DNA of 6,296 nt from Lachnospiraceae bacterium (lineage in GTDB: Bacteria; Bacillota_A; Clostridia; Lachnospirales; Lachnospiraceae), in assembly GCA_017542725.1 (NCBI GenBank), contig JAFXWR010000216.1:1-6296 (forward strand), given 5' to 3'. The notes beneath the pieces are model-generated. The model made no database searches. It was not told the origin of the DNA and worked only from the letters and a program-made list of their open reading frames with translations. Below, piece by piece: positions 1 through 6,021 of this stretch. Every line of letters begins with the position of its first letter. Positions within the stretch are counted from its first letter, which is position 1. The position numbers were made by a program, and so were the translations under genes.

Positions 1-50
1 GTAGAAAAAGTTCTAATTTGATCTATTGTTAACAATTTACCTCTCATCAT
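1..50 (-). CDS. 5' end of an unidentified gene downstream of the methylase-nuclease gene (partial)
   Basis: Just after the stop of the R-M-like gene (62-64) an open frame begins on the minus strand and runs off the left edge. Two starts are possible in the same frame: tandem ATGs at 50-48 and 47-45, giving MMRGKLLTIDQIRTFST, or a TTG at 35-33, giving (M)LTIDQIRTFST. The TTG has an AGAGG ribosome binding site four bases upstream, the same site and spacing as the protease gene, so it is a serious candidate; the ATGs have none. No terminator lies between it and the preceding gene, so the two are probably co-transcribed. Too few residues are visible to name a family. By position it could be a further subunit (specificity, helicase or nuclease) of the restriction-modification-like system, but this is inference only. 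Confidence 0.5.
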   Translation of the reverse strand, partial: MMRGKLLTIDQIRTFS

Positions 51-61
51 ATTATTTTAAA

Positions 62-2869
62 TTAAACGCTTATTTTAACATTTTTGTATAAATTTTCCAC
101 AGATATTTTTGCATATGTAATTTTAAAGCCATCACACATTGAATTCATTTGTTTAAGCACTTCTTTAGATTTAAGTTGCTTAAGAACCTTATCCCTAATC
201 GAATTATTTTCAAAACCAGACAAGACATAAATTGCCGGCGATAACATTCGGTCAGCTTTTGCTATTGTAACACTCTTTTCAGTAGGATTTAAAGATGCAA
301 CTAAAATATCTCCTTTTTTGCAAAACCTCGTTGTTGTTTTGTCTTTATACTCAATATCATTTTCATCCTCATCCAAATTTCCAATTTCCTCATATTTTGT
401 TGGTTTAACTTTAAAATCTTTTTCAGTTCTTACATTAATTTCGCAAAATTTGCTTAATGATTTTCCTTTAGTTTTAATATATTTTGGGTATACATCACCA
501 AAATAATTGTTAGATCTATTAATAATAATATCTTTAATATTCACAATTTTAATATTATCTTTCAAACTCTTTGGGATTGAAATATTTTCGTCGTTTAAGA
601 ATCCATTATTTAAATTAACTATACTTTCCAAAATAGAATTATTAACTTTACTAATTCCAGAATTATTTCGATTATTGCTGAACTTATACCCCAAAAATTT
701 TGTTTCTTTTTCTTTCATTTTTGATGCTGTAGGATTAAAATACTTTGGAGAATAAATCAACATCGTTTTATAATCAATATCTATGTTTCTTTGTTTTTTC
801 ATAAATAATATAACTGGCGATGTCGTTGTTCCTTTAAACGTAATATCGGCTGACAAAAGCATTGTATATACTTTAAAATGTTTAAAAATATACTTTCGCA
901 AATCTTCATAATTGCTATTAGATAATATTGATTGTGGCAAAATTATTGCAACAAACCCATTTTTTTGTACCAATTGCCACGCTCGTTCTACAAAGTATTT
1001 TTCAATCGCGCTATCCTTTAAATTCATTGTTTTTAATAATTCAAAATCACCAGATGTTGTGCCTATACCATTTTTCATTAAATTCGACATAAATCCATCA
1101 ACAGAATAAGGAGGGTTTGATATTACATAATCAAATCTCTCAATTTTATTATCATCTTTATATAATATAGTATTCTTATAATCTTCTGAGTTAAATTTAT
1201 TAATACCATCAGCATATAATATCTCAGCATCACCATCGCCATTCAAAAAAGTTGCTATTTTTGATGTTTTTGCCAACCTATAATCTTTTTCAATTCCAAC
1301 TACATTGTTTTTATTCACCCATGTATAAGGTGAAATTGAATAAGCTTTTAATTTATTCTTAAATGTATCACTTAATCTATTAGAGTTAGAGTTCAATTCA
1401 TTTATTATATCTTGAATATTAGACATTGCACTAATTAAAAAATGCCCTGCACCACAAGCATAATCAATTATCTTAGGTACGAAATCCTGCTCGCCAGATT
1501 TAATTTTTTCTAATATATTATTCTTAAACGGTAAAGATTTTACTATAAAATCAACAATAGGATACGGTGTAAAAAACTGTCCTGCCTCTTGTTTTAAACT
1601 AGTATTGAGAAGGCTTTCAAAAAAATCACCTAAAAATTCATATTTTTTATCATATTTAAATCTATAGTCAGCCAATAATTTGACAATTTCTCTGACAACT
1701 TCAAAATTTTCAATAAATGTTTTATTGTCAAAAACATCGATAAATGCAAAATAATTACTCCTTTTTAACCTTAAATTATCAAAAACTTCTATAATTCTTT
1801 CATCACTATGTTTTCCTAAAATTTCTTCAATTTCATCATCATTATAATCTATAATATCTTGATTAAGATACTTTTTCATGCCGATTTTATATAATTCATT
1901 TAATCTTTTCATAAAAGATTCGGGCGAGTCAATATTGTCAACAAATTGAAATTTCAAACCATTTATCTCATGTCTGTTTTTATATTTATCAATAATGTAA
2001 AAAACTTTATCCGCAGTAAATTCATCCCCAATTTTTGCTAATAAAAGATTAATCATTTTAATAAATGCGTTTGGTTTATCAGATATAGAATGTATTCTTA
2101 AAATGGTTAAAAATTGATTGAACAAAATTTTTGTATCTGCATCTTTAATTTCAAGTAGGCTATTATACTTCTTAACGTTCTTTTTTATGGAAAATATTTC
2201 ATTGCTACTAATATAATTGTCTGTTTCAAACCGTTTATTCCATTTATCATAAAAATCTTCAAAATTACTACTATTAGATAATACATCATCAATATATATA
2301 TTATAAAACTCGTCTCTTGAGTTTTCAAAGTCATATGTATAAAAAGAAATTATTTTTGTATTTGCTTCATTGAAATAATATGATATAAGTTGGCTGGTTT
2401 CCTTTTTATTTTTCAAATACTTTTCAATTTCATCCTTTTTCTTAACTTCAATCATATACTTTTCTTGTGTTTTAGGATTTGTTAGCATCACATCAAGATA
2501 TTTAAAATCATGCCCGGATGGCCATTTTTTTTCAAGATTAATACACTCTTTTGAATACCCTTTTGCAAATAAATGGATTAGCAACATTACAACAGAATGG
2601 TTTTCTAAATTCGTGAGATCAAAGATTCTACTATGATCATGTTTTATTCCATTAATTGAAAACTTATTATTTGCTAAATCTATTGAAATCGTTTCATCAT
2701 TAATTTCAATATTTACTTTATTATTATTTTCTTTGCATGTCAAATTATAATATTGATGAAACCTAACAATATAATCAATTAGCTGTCTAGCGCTTGTTTT
2801 ATTCTGTTTTTTTAAGTGTTTCTTTTTCATTATCAATAGTAAATATTTCCTAATGTCTCTTTGACTCAT
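62..2869 (-). CDS. Single-chain restriction-modification-like protein: N-terminal nuclease, N6-adenine DNA methylase, C-terminal target recognition domain (type IIG-like)
   Basis: This 935-residue protein probably both methylates adenine in a DNA recognition site and cuts unmodified DNA. Residues about 90-180 resemble an HsdR-N/PD-(D/E)XK nuclease: D126 in LDVML, E141-V-K143 in MIEVKKK, then Q160 followed by YY in SQLISYYF. Residues about 200-400 look helical. The S-adenosylmethionine methylase follows: KQEAGQFFTP (427-434 region, motif X as in HsdM and type IIG enzymes), motif I DYACGAGHFL (469-478) and catalytic NPPY (585-588). Residues about 780-935 resemble one HsdS-type target recognition domain (KKGDILVASLNP; a final CDGFKITYAKISVENL stretch). 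Length and domain order match type IIG enzymes such as MmeI and Eco57I, which are typically 900-1000 residues. The first ATG has no clear Shine-Dalgarno; M14 (2830-2828) is an alternative with a poorly spaced AGG. An excellent -10 box lies 27 bp upstream. It diverges from a small regulator. Methylase call firm; active nuclease and recognition domain inferred. Confidence 0.88.
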   Translation of the reverse strand: MSQRDIRKYLLLIMKKKHLKKQNKTSARQLIDYIVRFHQYYNLTCKENNNKVNIEINDETISIDLANNKFSINGIKHDHSRIFDLTNLENHSVVMLLIHLFAKGYSKECINLEKKWPSGHDFKYLDVMLTNPKTQEKYMIEVKKKDEIEKYLKNKKETSQLISYYFNEANTKIISFYTYDFENSRDEFYNIYIDDVLSNSSNFEDFYDKWNKRFETDNYISSNEIFSIKKNVKKYNSLLEIKDADTKILFNQFLTILRIHSISDKPNAFIKMINLLLAKIGDEFTADKVFYIIDKYKNRHEINGLKFQFVDNIDSPESFMKRLNELYKIGMKKYLNQDIIDYNDDEIEEILGKHSDERIIEVFDNLRLKRSNYFAFIDVFDNKTFIENFEVVREIVKLLADYRFKYDKKYEFLGDFFESLLNTSLKQEAGQFFTPYPIVDFIVKSLPFKNNILEKIKSGEQDFVPKIIDYACGAGHFLISAMSNIQDIINELNSNSNRLSDTFKNKLKAYSISPYTWVNKNNVVGIEKDYRLAKTSKIATFLNGDGDAEILYADGINKFNSEDYKNTILYKDDNKIERFDYVISNPPYSVDGFMSNLMKNGIGTTSGDFELLKTMNLKDSAIEKYFVERAWQLVQKNGFVAIILPQSILSNSNYEDLRKYIFKHFKVYTMLLSADITFKGTTTSPVILFMKKQRNIDIDYKTMLIYSPKYFNPTASKMKEKETKFLGYKFSNNRNNSGISKVNNSILESIVNLNNGFLNDENISIPKSLKDNIKIVNIKDIIINRSNNYFGDVYPKYIKTKGKSLSKFCEINVRTEKDFKVKPTKYEEIGNLDEDENDIEYKDKTTTRFCKKGDILVASLNPTEKSVTIAKADRMLSPAIYVLSGFENNSIRDKVLKQLKSKEVLKQMNSMCDGFKITYAKISVENLYKNVKISV

Positions 2870-2874
2870 ACATT

Positions 2875-2919
2875 TATATTCAATATTTTGTATACATTAT
2901 AAACAATATATTGAATATA
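2875..2919. repeat. 12-bp inverted repeat flanking the methylase-gene -10 box
   Basis: TATATTCAATAT (2875-2886) is exactly inverted as ATATTGAATATA (2908-2919), with a 21-bp spacer that contains the TATAAT box of the minus-strand promoter. The half-site TTGAATATA occurs three times in this intergenic region: minus strand at 2883-2875, plus strand at 2911-2919 and minus strand at 2924-2916. Such spaced copies suit binding of a dimeric repressor on either side of the promoter core. The arms are all A/T except one base, so some self-complementarity is expected by composition alone, but 12 exact positions is notable. Confidence 0.6.
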
Positions 2920-2924
2920 TTCAA
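2896..2924 (-). promoter_or_regulatory. Promoter of the R-M-like gene
   Basis: Read on the minus strand, TTGAAT (2924-2919) is a -35 box with four of six consensus bases. It is followed by a 17-bp spacer and a perfect TATAAT -10 box (2901-2896). Transcription would start near 2889, giving a leader of about 20 bases before the ATG at 2869, without a good ribosome binding site. The -35 box is one half of the 14-bp palindrome at 2911-2924. Confidence 0.75.
2911..2924. promoter_or_regulatory. 14-bp perfect palindrome carrying the -35 boxes of both divergent promoters
   Basis: TTGAATATATTCAA is its own reverse complement. Its left half reads TTGAAT on the plus strand and its right half reads TTGAAT on the minus strand, so each half can serve as the -35 element of one of the two divergent genes. 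Because the two polymerase footprints overlap here, the promoters should compete. A regulator bound at this dyad would block both at once. The adjoining CAATATATTG (2904-2913) is a second, overlapping 10-bp palindrome. Confidence 0.6.
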
Positions 2925-2946
2925 GCATTAAAATATGGTCTAAAAT
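2911..2946 (+). promoter_or_regulatory. Promoter of the small HTH regulator (two possible -10 boxes)
   Basis: With TTGAAT (2911-2916) as -35 box, a 17-bp spacer leads to TATGGT (2934-2939), a four-of-six match to the -10 consensus, and a start about eight bases before the ATG. Alternatively TAAAAT (2941-2946), a five-of-six match with a poor -35 (TATTCA, 2918-2923), would start transcription almost exactly at the ATG (2954). Either way the mRNA would be leaderless or nearly so, consistent with the absence of a Shine-Dalgarno sequence. Both -10 candidates sit inside the dyad at 2933-2955. Confidence 0.5.
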
Positions 2947-2955
2947 AGACCATAT
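2933..2955. promoter_or_regulatory. Probable autoregulatory operator: 10-3-10 perfect palindrome over the regulator's start codon
   Basis: ATATGGTCTA (2933-2942) is exactly inverted as TAGACCATAT (2946-2955) around the central AAA. The dyad covers both candidate -10 boxes, the expected transcription start and the first two bases of the ATG at 2954-2956. It contains GGTC/GACC cores in otherwise A/T-rich DNA, which makes chance less likely. It is placed exactly where a Cro/C1-type repressor would shut off its own gene, as controller proteins of restriction-modification systems do. Confidence 0.72.
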
Positions 2956-3172
2956 GATTGATTACTCACCTTTTTGGAAAACTTTAGAAAAATCAAATGA
3001 AAACTGGTATTCACTTACAAAGGAGCACCACATTTCTTTTAATACTTTAAGTAGAATTAAGAATAATAAAGATGTAACTACCAAGACAATAAACGACTTC
3101 TGCAGAATATTTAACTGCGAGGTAAAAGACATTATAAAGTATGTCCCATCAAATAAAGATCAAAAATTATAG
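2954..3172 (+). CDS. Small Cro/C1 (XRE)-family helix-turn-helix regulator, controller-protein-like
   Basis: This 72-residue cytosolic protein is almost entirely one DNA-binding domain of the short HTH_26-like Cro/C1 type. The opening YSPFWKTLEK (4-13) and closing FCRIFNCEVKDIIKYVP (49-65) are the usual framing helices of this family. The helix-turn-helix is about residues 19-36, with SFNTLSRIK (28-36) as recognition helix. The ATG at 2954 fits the family's normal N-terminus although it has no ribosome binding site, suggesting a leaderless message. It diverges from the R-M-like gene across 84 bp rich in dyads, one of them over its own start codon, so it probably represses itself and tunes the methylase/nuclease gene, as C proteins do for R-M systems. 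It converges on the protease gene and ends at a hairpin terminator. The HTH assignment is firm; its targets are inferred from position. Confidence 0.88.
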   Translation: MIDYSPFWKTLEKSNENWYSLTKEHHISFNTLSRIKNNKDVTTKTINDFCRIFNCEVKDIIKYVPSNKDQKL

Positions 3173-3177
3173 CAATA

Positions 3178-3207
3178 AAAAAACAGTGATATTGCTCACT
3201 GTTTTTT
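3178..3207. terminator. Bidirectional intrinsic terminator between the regulator and the protease
   Basis: AAAAAACAGTGA (3178-3189) pairs perfectly with TCACTGTTTTTT (3196-3207) across the loop TATTGC. The stem core is ACAGTGA/TCACTGT, followed by six T on the plus strand and, from the mirrored A run, six T on the minus strand. It lies five bases after the regulator's stop and 43 bases beyond the stop of the convergent protease gene, so it can end both transcripts. Confidence 0.88.
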
Positions 3208-3250
3208 ATAAACTATGCAAATACTTAACATTAAAAAGGCATTCCAAGTA

Positions 3251-4090
3251 TTAAATAGTATACGGTACTCCATTCTTACAAATTTCTTCAACTAAATACG
3301 AATACCAAACATTTCCCAACCCATAAGACCTTTTTTCTTTTGTTTTTGAATCAACATAATAATATTCTCCAGAATATATTCCCAAAAATATGAACTGTTT
3401 ACTTTTAGCGGTATTAATTTTTCCATTAATTATAGCAATATCTTTAGGTTTTGAAATAACCAATCCACCAGATGATCCTGGGAAAAGTTGCGCATCAATT
3501 TCAAACATTGGAAGTCCCATGAAATTTAACCTCCAACCAGATGCTATTATCCCTGACTTGATAATCGGAAACTTATTATACTCATCATAAAATCCTTTTG
3601 GATAACTTGCTACTATTACATCATCTGTGACTTCTATGTTCAATGGCTGATTCTGTGGTAAGTTATTACTAGTTAAGCTAATCGGTAAGACCAAATTAGT
3701 ATCTTGAGATTTTTTTATTACACTATCAATTAAATCTGTTATATCTACCAATGCAATATCTACTCTTATATCTTTGTGGAATCTACAACGCTTTTTTAAC
3801 TCATCAGTGTTTAGCTGAATATCAACCCATTCCACTCCTTGGCTACAAATCTTTCTCAATCTAAAAACAAAATCATTAGCAAGAACTTCATTTAAAAAAT
3901 CATTGCCTAAAATTACATGTTTATTTGTCACCAACCAAAACTTATCAAATCTTGTCCAATGTCCATTGCTGTTTTTTGCTTGTGGCATATTTTCAACTTC
4001 GCAATAAAAAAAGCCTGTCCCCTGTCCATGACTATTTGTAATTATTGTAGTCATTGGAAATAATTTGTTTTGAAAACTTCTACTAGACAT
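3251..4090 (-). CDS. Cytosolic trypsin-fold (chymotrypsin-like) serine protease
   Basis: This 279-residue protein carries a full trypsin-type catalytic triad: H58 in FWLVTNKHVI, D111 in IRVDIALVDI and S207 in FPGSSGGLV, with GQGTGFFY (22-29) as the usual N-terminal beta-strand. The nucleophile motif is GSSGG rather than the common GDSGG or GNSGG, and the residue six before the serine (trypsin's Asp189) is Q201, so trypsin-like Lys/Arg specificity is not expected. No signal peptide, membrane segment or PDZ domain is seen, so it is not an ordinary HtrA and should act inside the cell. The ATG is supported by AAGAGG four bases upstream; M13 is a less likely start. It converges with the regulator and shares its terminator. 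Its substrate is unknown. Cytosolic trypsin-like domains recur in bacterial conflict systems, but membership in the neighbouring R-M-like locus is inference from proximity. Confidence 0.85.
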   Translation of the reverse strand: MSSRSFQNKLFPMTTIITNSHGQGTGFFYCEVENMPQAKNSNGHWTRFDKFWLVTNKHVILGNDFLNEVLANDFVFRLRKICSQGVEWVDIQLNTDELKKRCRFHKDIRVDIALVDITDLIDSVIKKSQDTNLVLPISLTSNNLPQNQPLNIEVTDDVIVASYPKGFYDEYNKFPIIKSGIIASGWRLNFMGLPMFEIDAQLFPGSSGGLVISKPKDIAIINGKINTAKSKQFIFLGIYSGEYYYVDSKTKEKRSYGLGNVWYSYLVEEICKNGVPYTI

Positions 4091-4479
4091 TTAACCTCTT
4101 ATATTATTTTATTGATAAAACTTATACAATTAATCTTTTTCTAATTTTTACTTATATTTTTTTAATTGCTATATTATTACTTATTTTGCTATCTACACAA
4201 AATCAACTATATTCATTTACTATTTCATAAATTAAGTTACATGCTTGTATATGCAAAATTTAGATATAATAATTAACATCATTTACTCATTGGTCTTAGA
4301 CTTCAGAAAAACTATATCATTAACCCTTAGTTTTCCAAAATGCTTGAATCGTGATTATAAGTTTTCTCTCTATTTGTTATAACAGCATTATTGCAAAACA
4401 TATCATTGTTTATTCATCTTTTTGCTTGAATTCAGATTAAATTTTAACAAAATTTCCAAAAACGCTGATTATATTATCA
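4091..4479. other. 389-bp AT-rich intergenic region, no supported gene
   Basis: No open frame with a ribosome binding site and a plausible protein was found on either strand. The right end should hold the lysS 3' untranslated region, but the only hairpin close to the lysS stop is an all-A/T 7-3-7 inverted repeat (4439-4455, AAATTTT/AAAATTT), too weak to call a terminator. The left end must carry the protease promoter; TATAAG on the minus strand (4126-4121) is a possible -10 box, but no matching -35 was found. A pair of imperfect direct repeats (4341-4357 and 4423-4439), a TGTTATAACA palindrome (4375-4384) and a short GTCT-T-AGAC dyad (4293-4301) are the only other structures seen. Confidence 0.6.
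4341..4439. repeat. Pair of imperfect 17-bp direct repeats
   Basis: TGCTTGAATNNNGATTA occurs at 4341-4357 (middle CGT) and at 4423-4439 (middle TCA), 82 bp apart, with 14 of 17 positions identical. It may be a decayed duplication or a pair of protein-binding sites between lysS and the accessory block. The A/T-rich background makes chance similarity a live explanation. Confidence 0.35.
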
Positions 4480-5982
4480 TTATATCTTTTCTGTCTTAAG
4501 TGTAGGGAAAAGCAACACATCCCTAATGGCCTGCGAATTTGTCATCAGCATCACAAGTCTATCGATACCATATCCTATACCACCTGTTGGAGGCATACCA
4601 ATCTTAAGTGCTGTCAAGAAATCTTCGTCTATGCTGTTTGCCTCTTCATCACCAAGTGCTTTTAATTTTTCTTGAGCCTCAAATCTCTCTCTTTGATCAA
4701 TTGGATCATTTAACTCTGAGTAAGCATTTGCCATCTCATAGCCATTAATATAGAGTTCAAATCTCTCAGTGAGTTCTGGATTACTTGGTTTCTTTTTAGT
4801 GAGCGGAGACACCTCTATAGGATGATCTATAACAAATGTTGGTTGTATGAGTTCTTTCTCTACAAACTCATCAAAGAAAAGATTTAATATGTCGCCCTTT
4901 TTATGGTGCTCTAAAAATTCTACATTTTTCTCTTTCGCAATCTTCTTTGCTTCTTCATCATCTTTTATGGTTGTAAAATCTACACCACTGTATTTTTTAA
5001 CAGCATCAATCATGGATATTTTTGCAAAAGGCTTCTCTAAATCTATCACATTGTCACCATACTGAAGTTTTAAACTTCCTACAACTTTTTCTGCCACATA
5101 TTTAAACATAGATTCAGTCAATTCCATCATTCCTTCATAGTCAGTATATGCCTGATAAAGTTCCATAAGAGTAAACTCTGGATTATGCTTTGTGTCTGTT
5201 CCTTCATTTCTAAAAACTCTGCCAATTTCATAGACTCTCTCAAGTCCACCAACTATAAGTCTCTTAAGATATAGTTCAAGTGAGATACGAAGTTTTCTAT
5301 CTTCATCGAGTGCATTAAAGTGAGTTTCGAATGGTCTTGCATTTGCTCCACCTGCATTTTCTACAAGCATAGGAGTTTCAACTTCGATAAAATCTCTACC
5401 ATCTAAAAAGTTTCTAATCTCTTTAATAATTTTAGATCTCATTATGAATGTCTTTTTAACTTCAGGATTCATTATAAGGTCTATATATCTTTGACGATAT
5501 CTCAAATCCCTATCTTGGAAACCGTGGAATTTTTCTGGAAGCACACCGATAGACTTAGATAGTAATACTACCTCTTTAGCATGCACAGAAATCTCTCCTG
5601 TCTGAGTTTTAAAAACAAAACCTTTTACTCCTATTATGTCTCCAATGTCAAACTTTTTAAAATCTTTATATGCATCTTCTCCAATGTCATCACGTGCTAC
5701 ATATAATTGAATGTTTCCATCTCTATCTTGTATATTTGCAAATGAAGCCTTCCCCATAACTCTTTTAAGCATAAGGCGACCTGCAAGTGATACAGTCTTT
5801 TCATTAAATGCATCGAAATTATCTTTTATCTCCATACTATGATTTGTTACATCATATTTGGTAAATTCAAAAGGATTCTTGCCTGCAGCAAGCATTTCAT
5901 TAAGTTTATCAAGTTTTGCTTTTTCGAGTTTGTTGATGTCCTCTTGGGTTTGTTCTTTTACTTCTTTGATTTCTTCTGACAT
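4480..5982 (-). CDS. lysS: Lysyl-tRNA synthetase, class II
   Basis: This cytosolic enzyme charges tRNA-Lys with lysine using ATP. The 500-residue length is normal for bacterial LysS. An N-terminal OB-fold anticodon-binding domain spans about residues 64-145 ([20 protein letters not shown] onward). The class II catalytic domain shows motif 1 around 177-206 (ending FIEVETPML), motif 2 at about 250-272 ([22 protein letters not shown]) and motif 3 at 467-480 ([14 protein letters not shown]). The [10 protein letters not shown] stretch (217-226) and the [21 protein letters not shown] segment are typical of the family. The first about 25 residues are a charged, variable helical extension. The ATG is backed by AAAGGAAG five bases upstream. 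It follows greA by 39 bp on the same strand and is probably co-transcribed with it. No truncation or missing active-site residue is seen. Confidence 0.97.
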   Translation of the reverse strand: MSEEIKEVKEQTQEDINKLEKAKLDKLNEMLAAGKNPFEFTKYDVTNHSMEIKDNFDAFNEKTVSLAGRLMLKRVMGKASFANIQDRDGNIQLYVARDDIGEDAYKDFKKFDIGDIIGVKGFVFKTQTGEISVHAKEVVLLSKSIGVLPEKFHGFQDRDLRYRQRYIDLIMNPEVKKTFIMRSKIIKEIRNFLDGRDFIEVETPMLVENAGGANARPFETHFNALDEDRKLRISLELYLKRLIVGGLERVYEIGRVFRNEGTDTKHNPEFTLMELYQAYTDYEGMMELTESMFKYVAEKVVGSLKLQYGDNVIDLEKPFAKISMIDAVKKYSGVDFTTIKDDEEAKKIAKEKNVEFLEHHKKGDILNLFFDEFVEKELIQPTFVIDHPIEVSPLTKKKPSNPELTERFELYINGYEMANAYSELNDPIDQRERFEAQEKLKALGDEEANSIDEDFLTALKIGMPPTGGIGYGIDRLVMLMTNSQAIRDVLLFPTLKTEKI

Positions 5983-5994
5983 ATACTTCCTTTC

Positions 5995-6015
5995 GGGCTC
6001 CGCAAGCGTTCGCCC
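5995..6015. repeat. GC-rich imperfect hairpin in the greA-lysS gap
   Basis: GGGC (5995-5998) pairs with GCCC (6012-6015) and CGC (6001-6003) with GCG (6006-6008) around AA, with a small TC/TTC internal loop. The flanking 5994-6020 segment is about two-thirds G+C in a region otherwise about one-third G+C. In the mRNA it would sit just before the lysS ribosome binding site (minus strand, about 5990-5985). No U run follows, so it is not a typical terminator. Its sequence (minus strand TAGGGGCGAACGC) resembles small dispersed palindromic repeats of many bacterial genomes; that resemblance is from memory, not tested. Confidence 0.5.
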
Positions 6016-6021
6016 CTACGA

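Noticed and set aside
318..1109. Three open frames on the plus strand (318-506, 507-755, 912-1109)
   Set aside because: They are antisense to the R-M-like gene, lack ribosome binding sites and give low-complexity Leu/Ser/Phe-rich translations, as expected from the complement of an AT-rich gene.
2828..2830. Internal ATG (M14) as the true start of the R-M-like gene
   Set aside because: The only upstream AGG is 18 bases away, outside normal spacing, while the promoter lies just before the first ATG. Kept as an alternative only.
3390..3590. Open frame on the plus strand opposite the protease
   Set aside because: It lies wholly within the protease gene, whose catalytic triad is intact, and has no recognisable protein features.
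4121..4150. Promoter for the protease gene (TATAAG at 4126-4121, minus strand)
   Set aside because: No acceptable -35 box at 16-18 bp; such hexamers are common in this AT-rich DNA.
4292..4301. GGTCTTAGAC as a further operator for the regulator
   Set aside because: It shares GGTCT/AGAC with the 2933-2955 dyad but has a one-base centre and short arms and lies 200 bp from the protease start; too weak to call.
4439..4455. All-A/T 7-3-7 inverted repeat as lysS terminator
   Set aside because: No G-C pairs in the stem, so the hairpin would be too weak; its position after the lysS stop is the only argument for it.
4847..5065. Open frame on the plus strand inside lysS
   Set aside because: Complement of lysS; Ser/Phe-rich shadow translation with no support.
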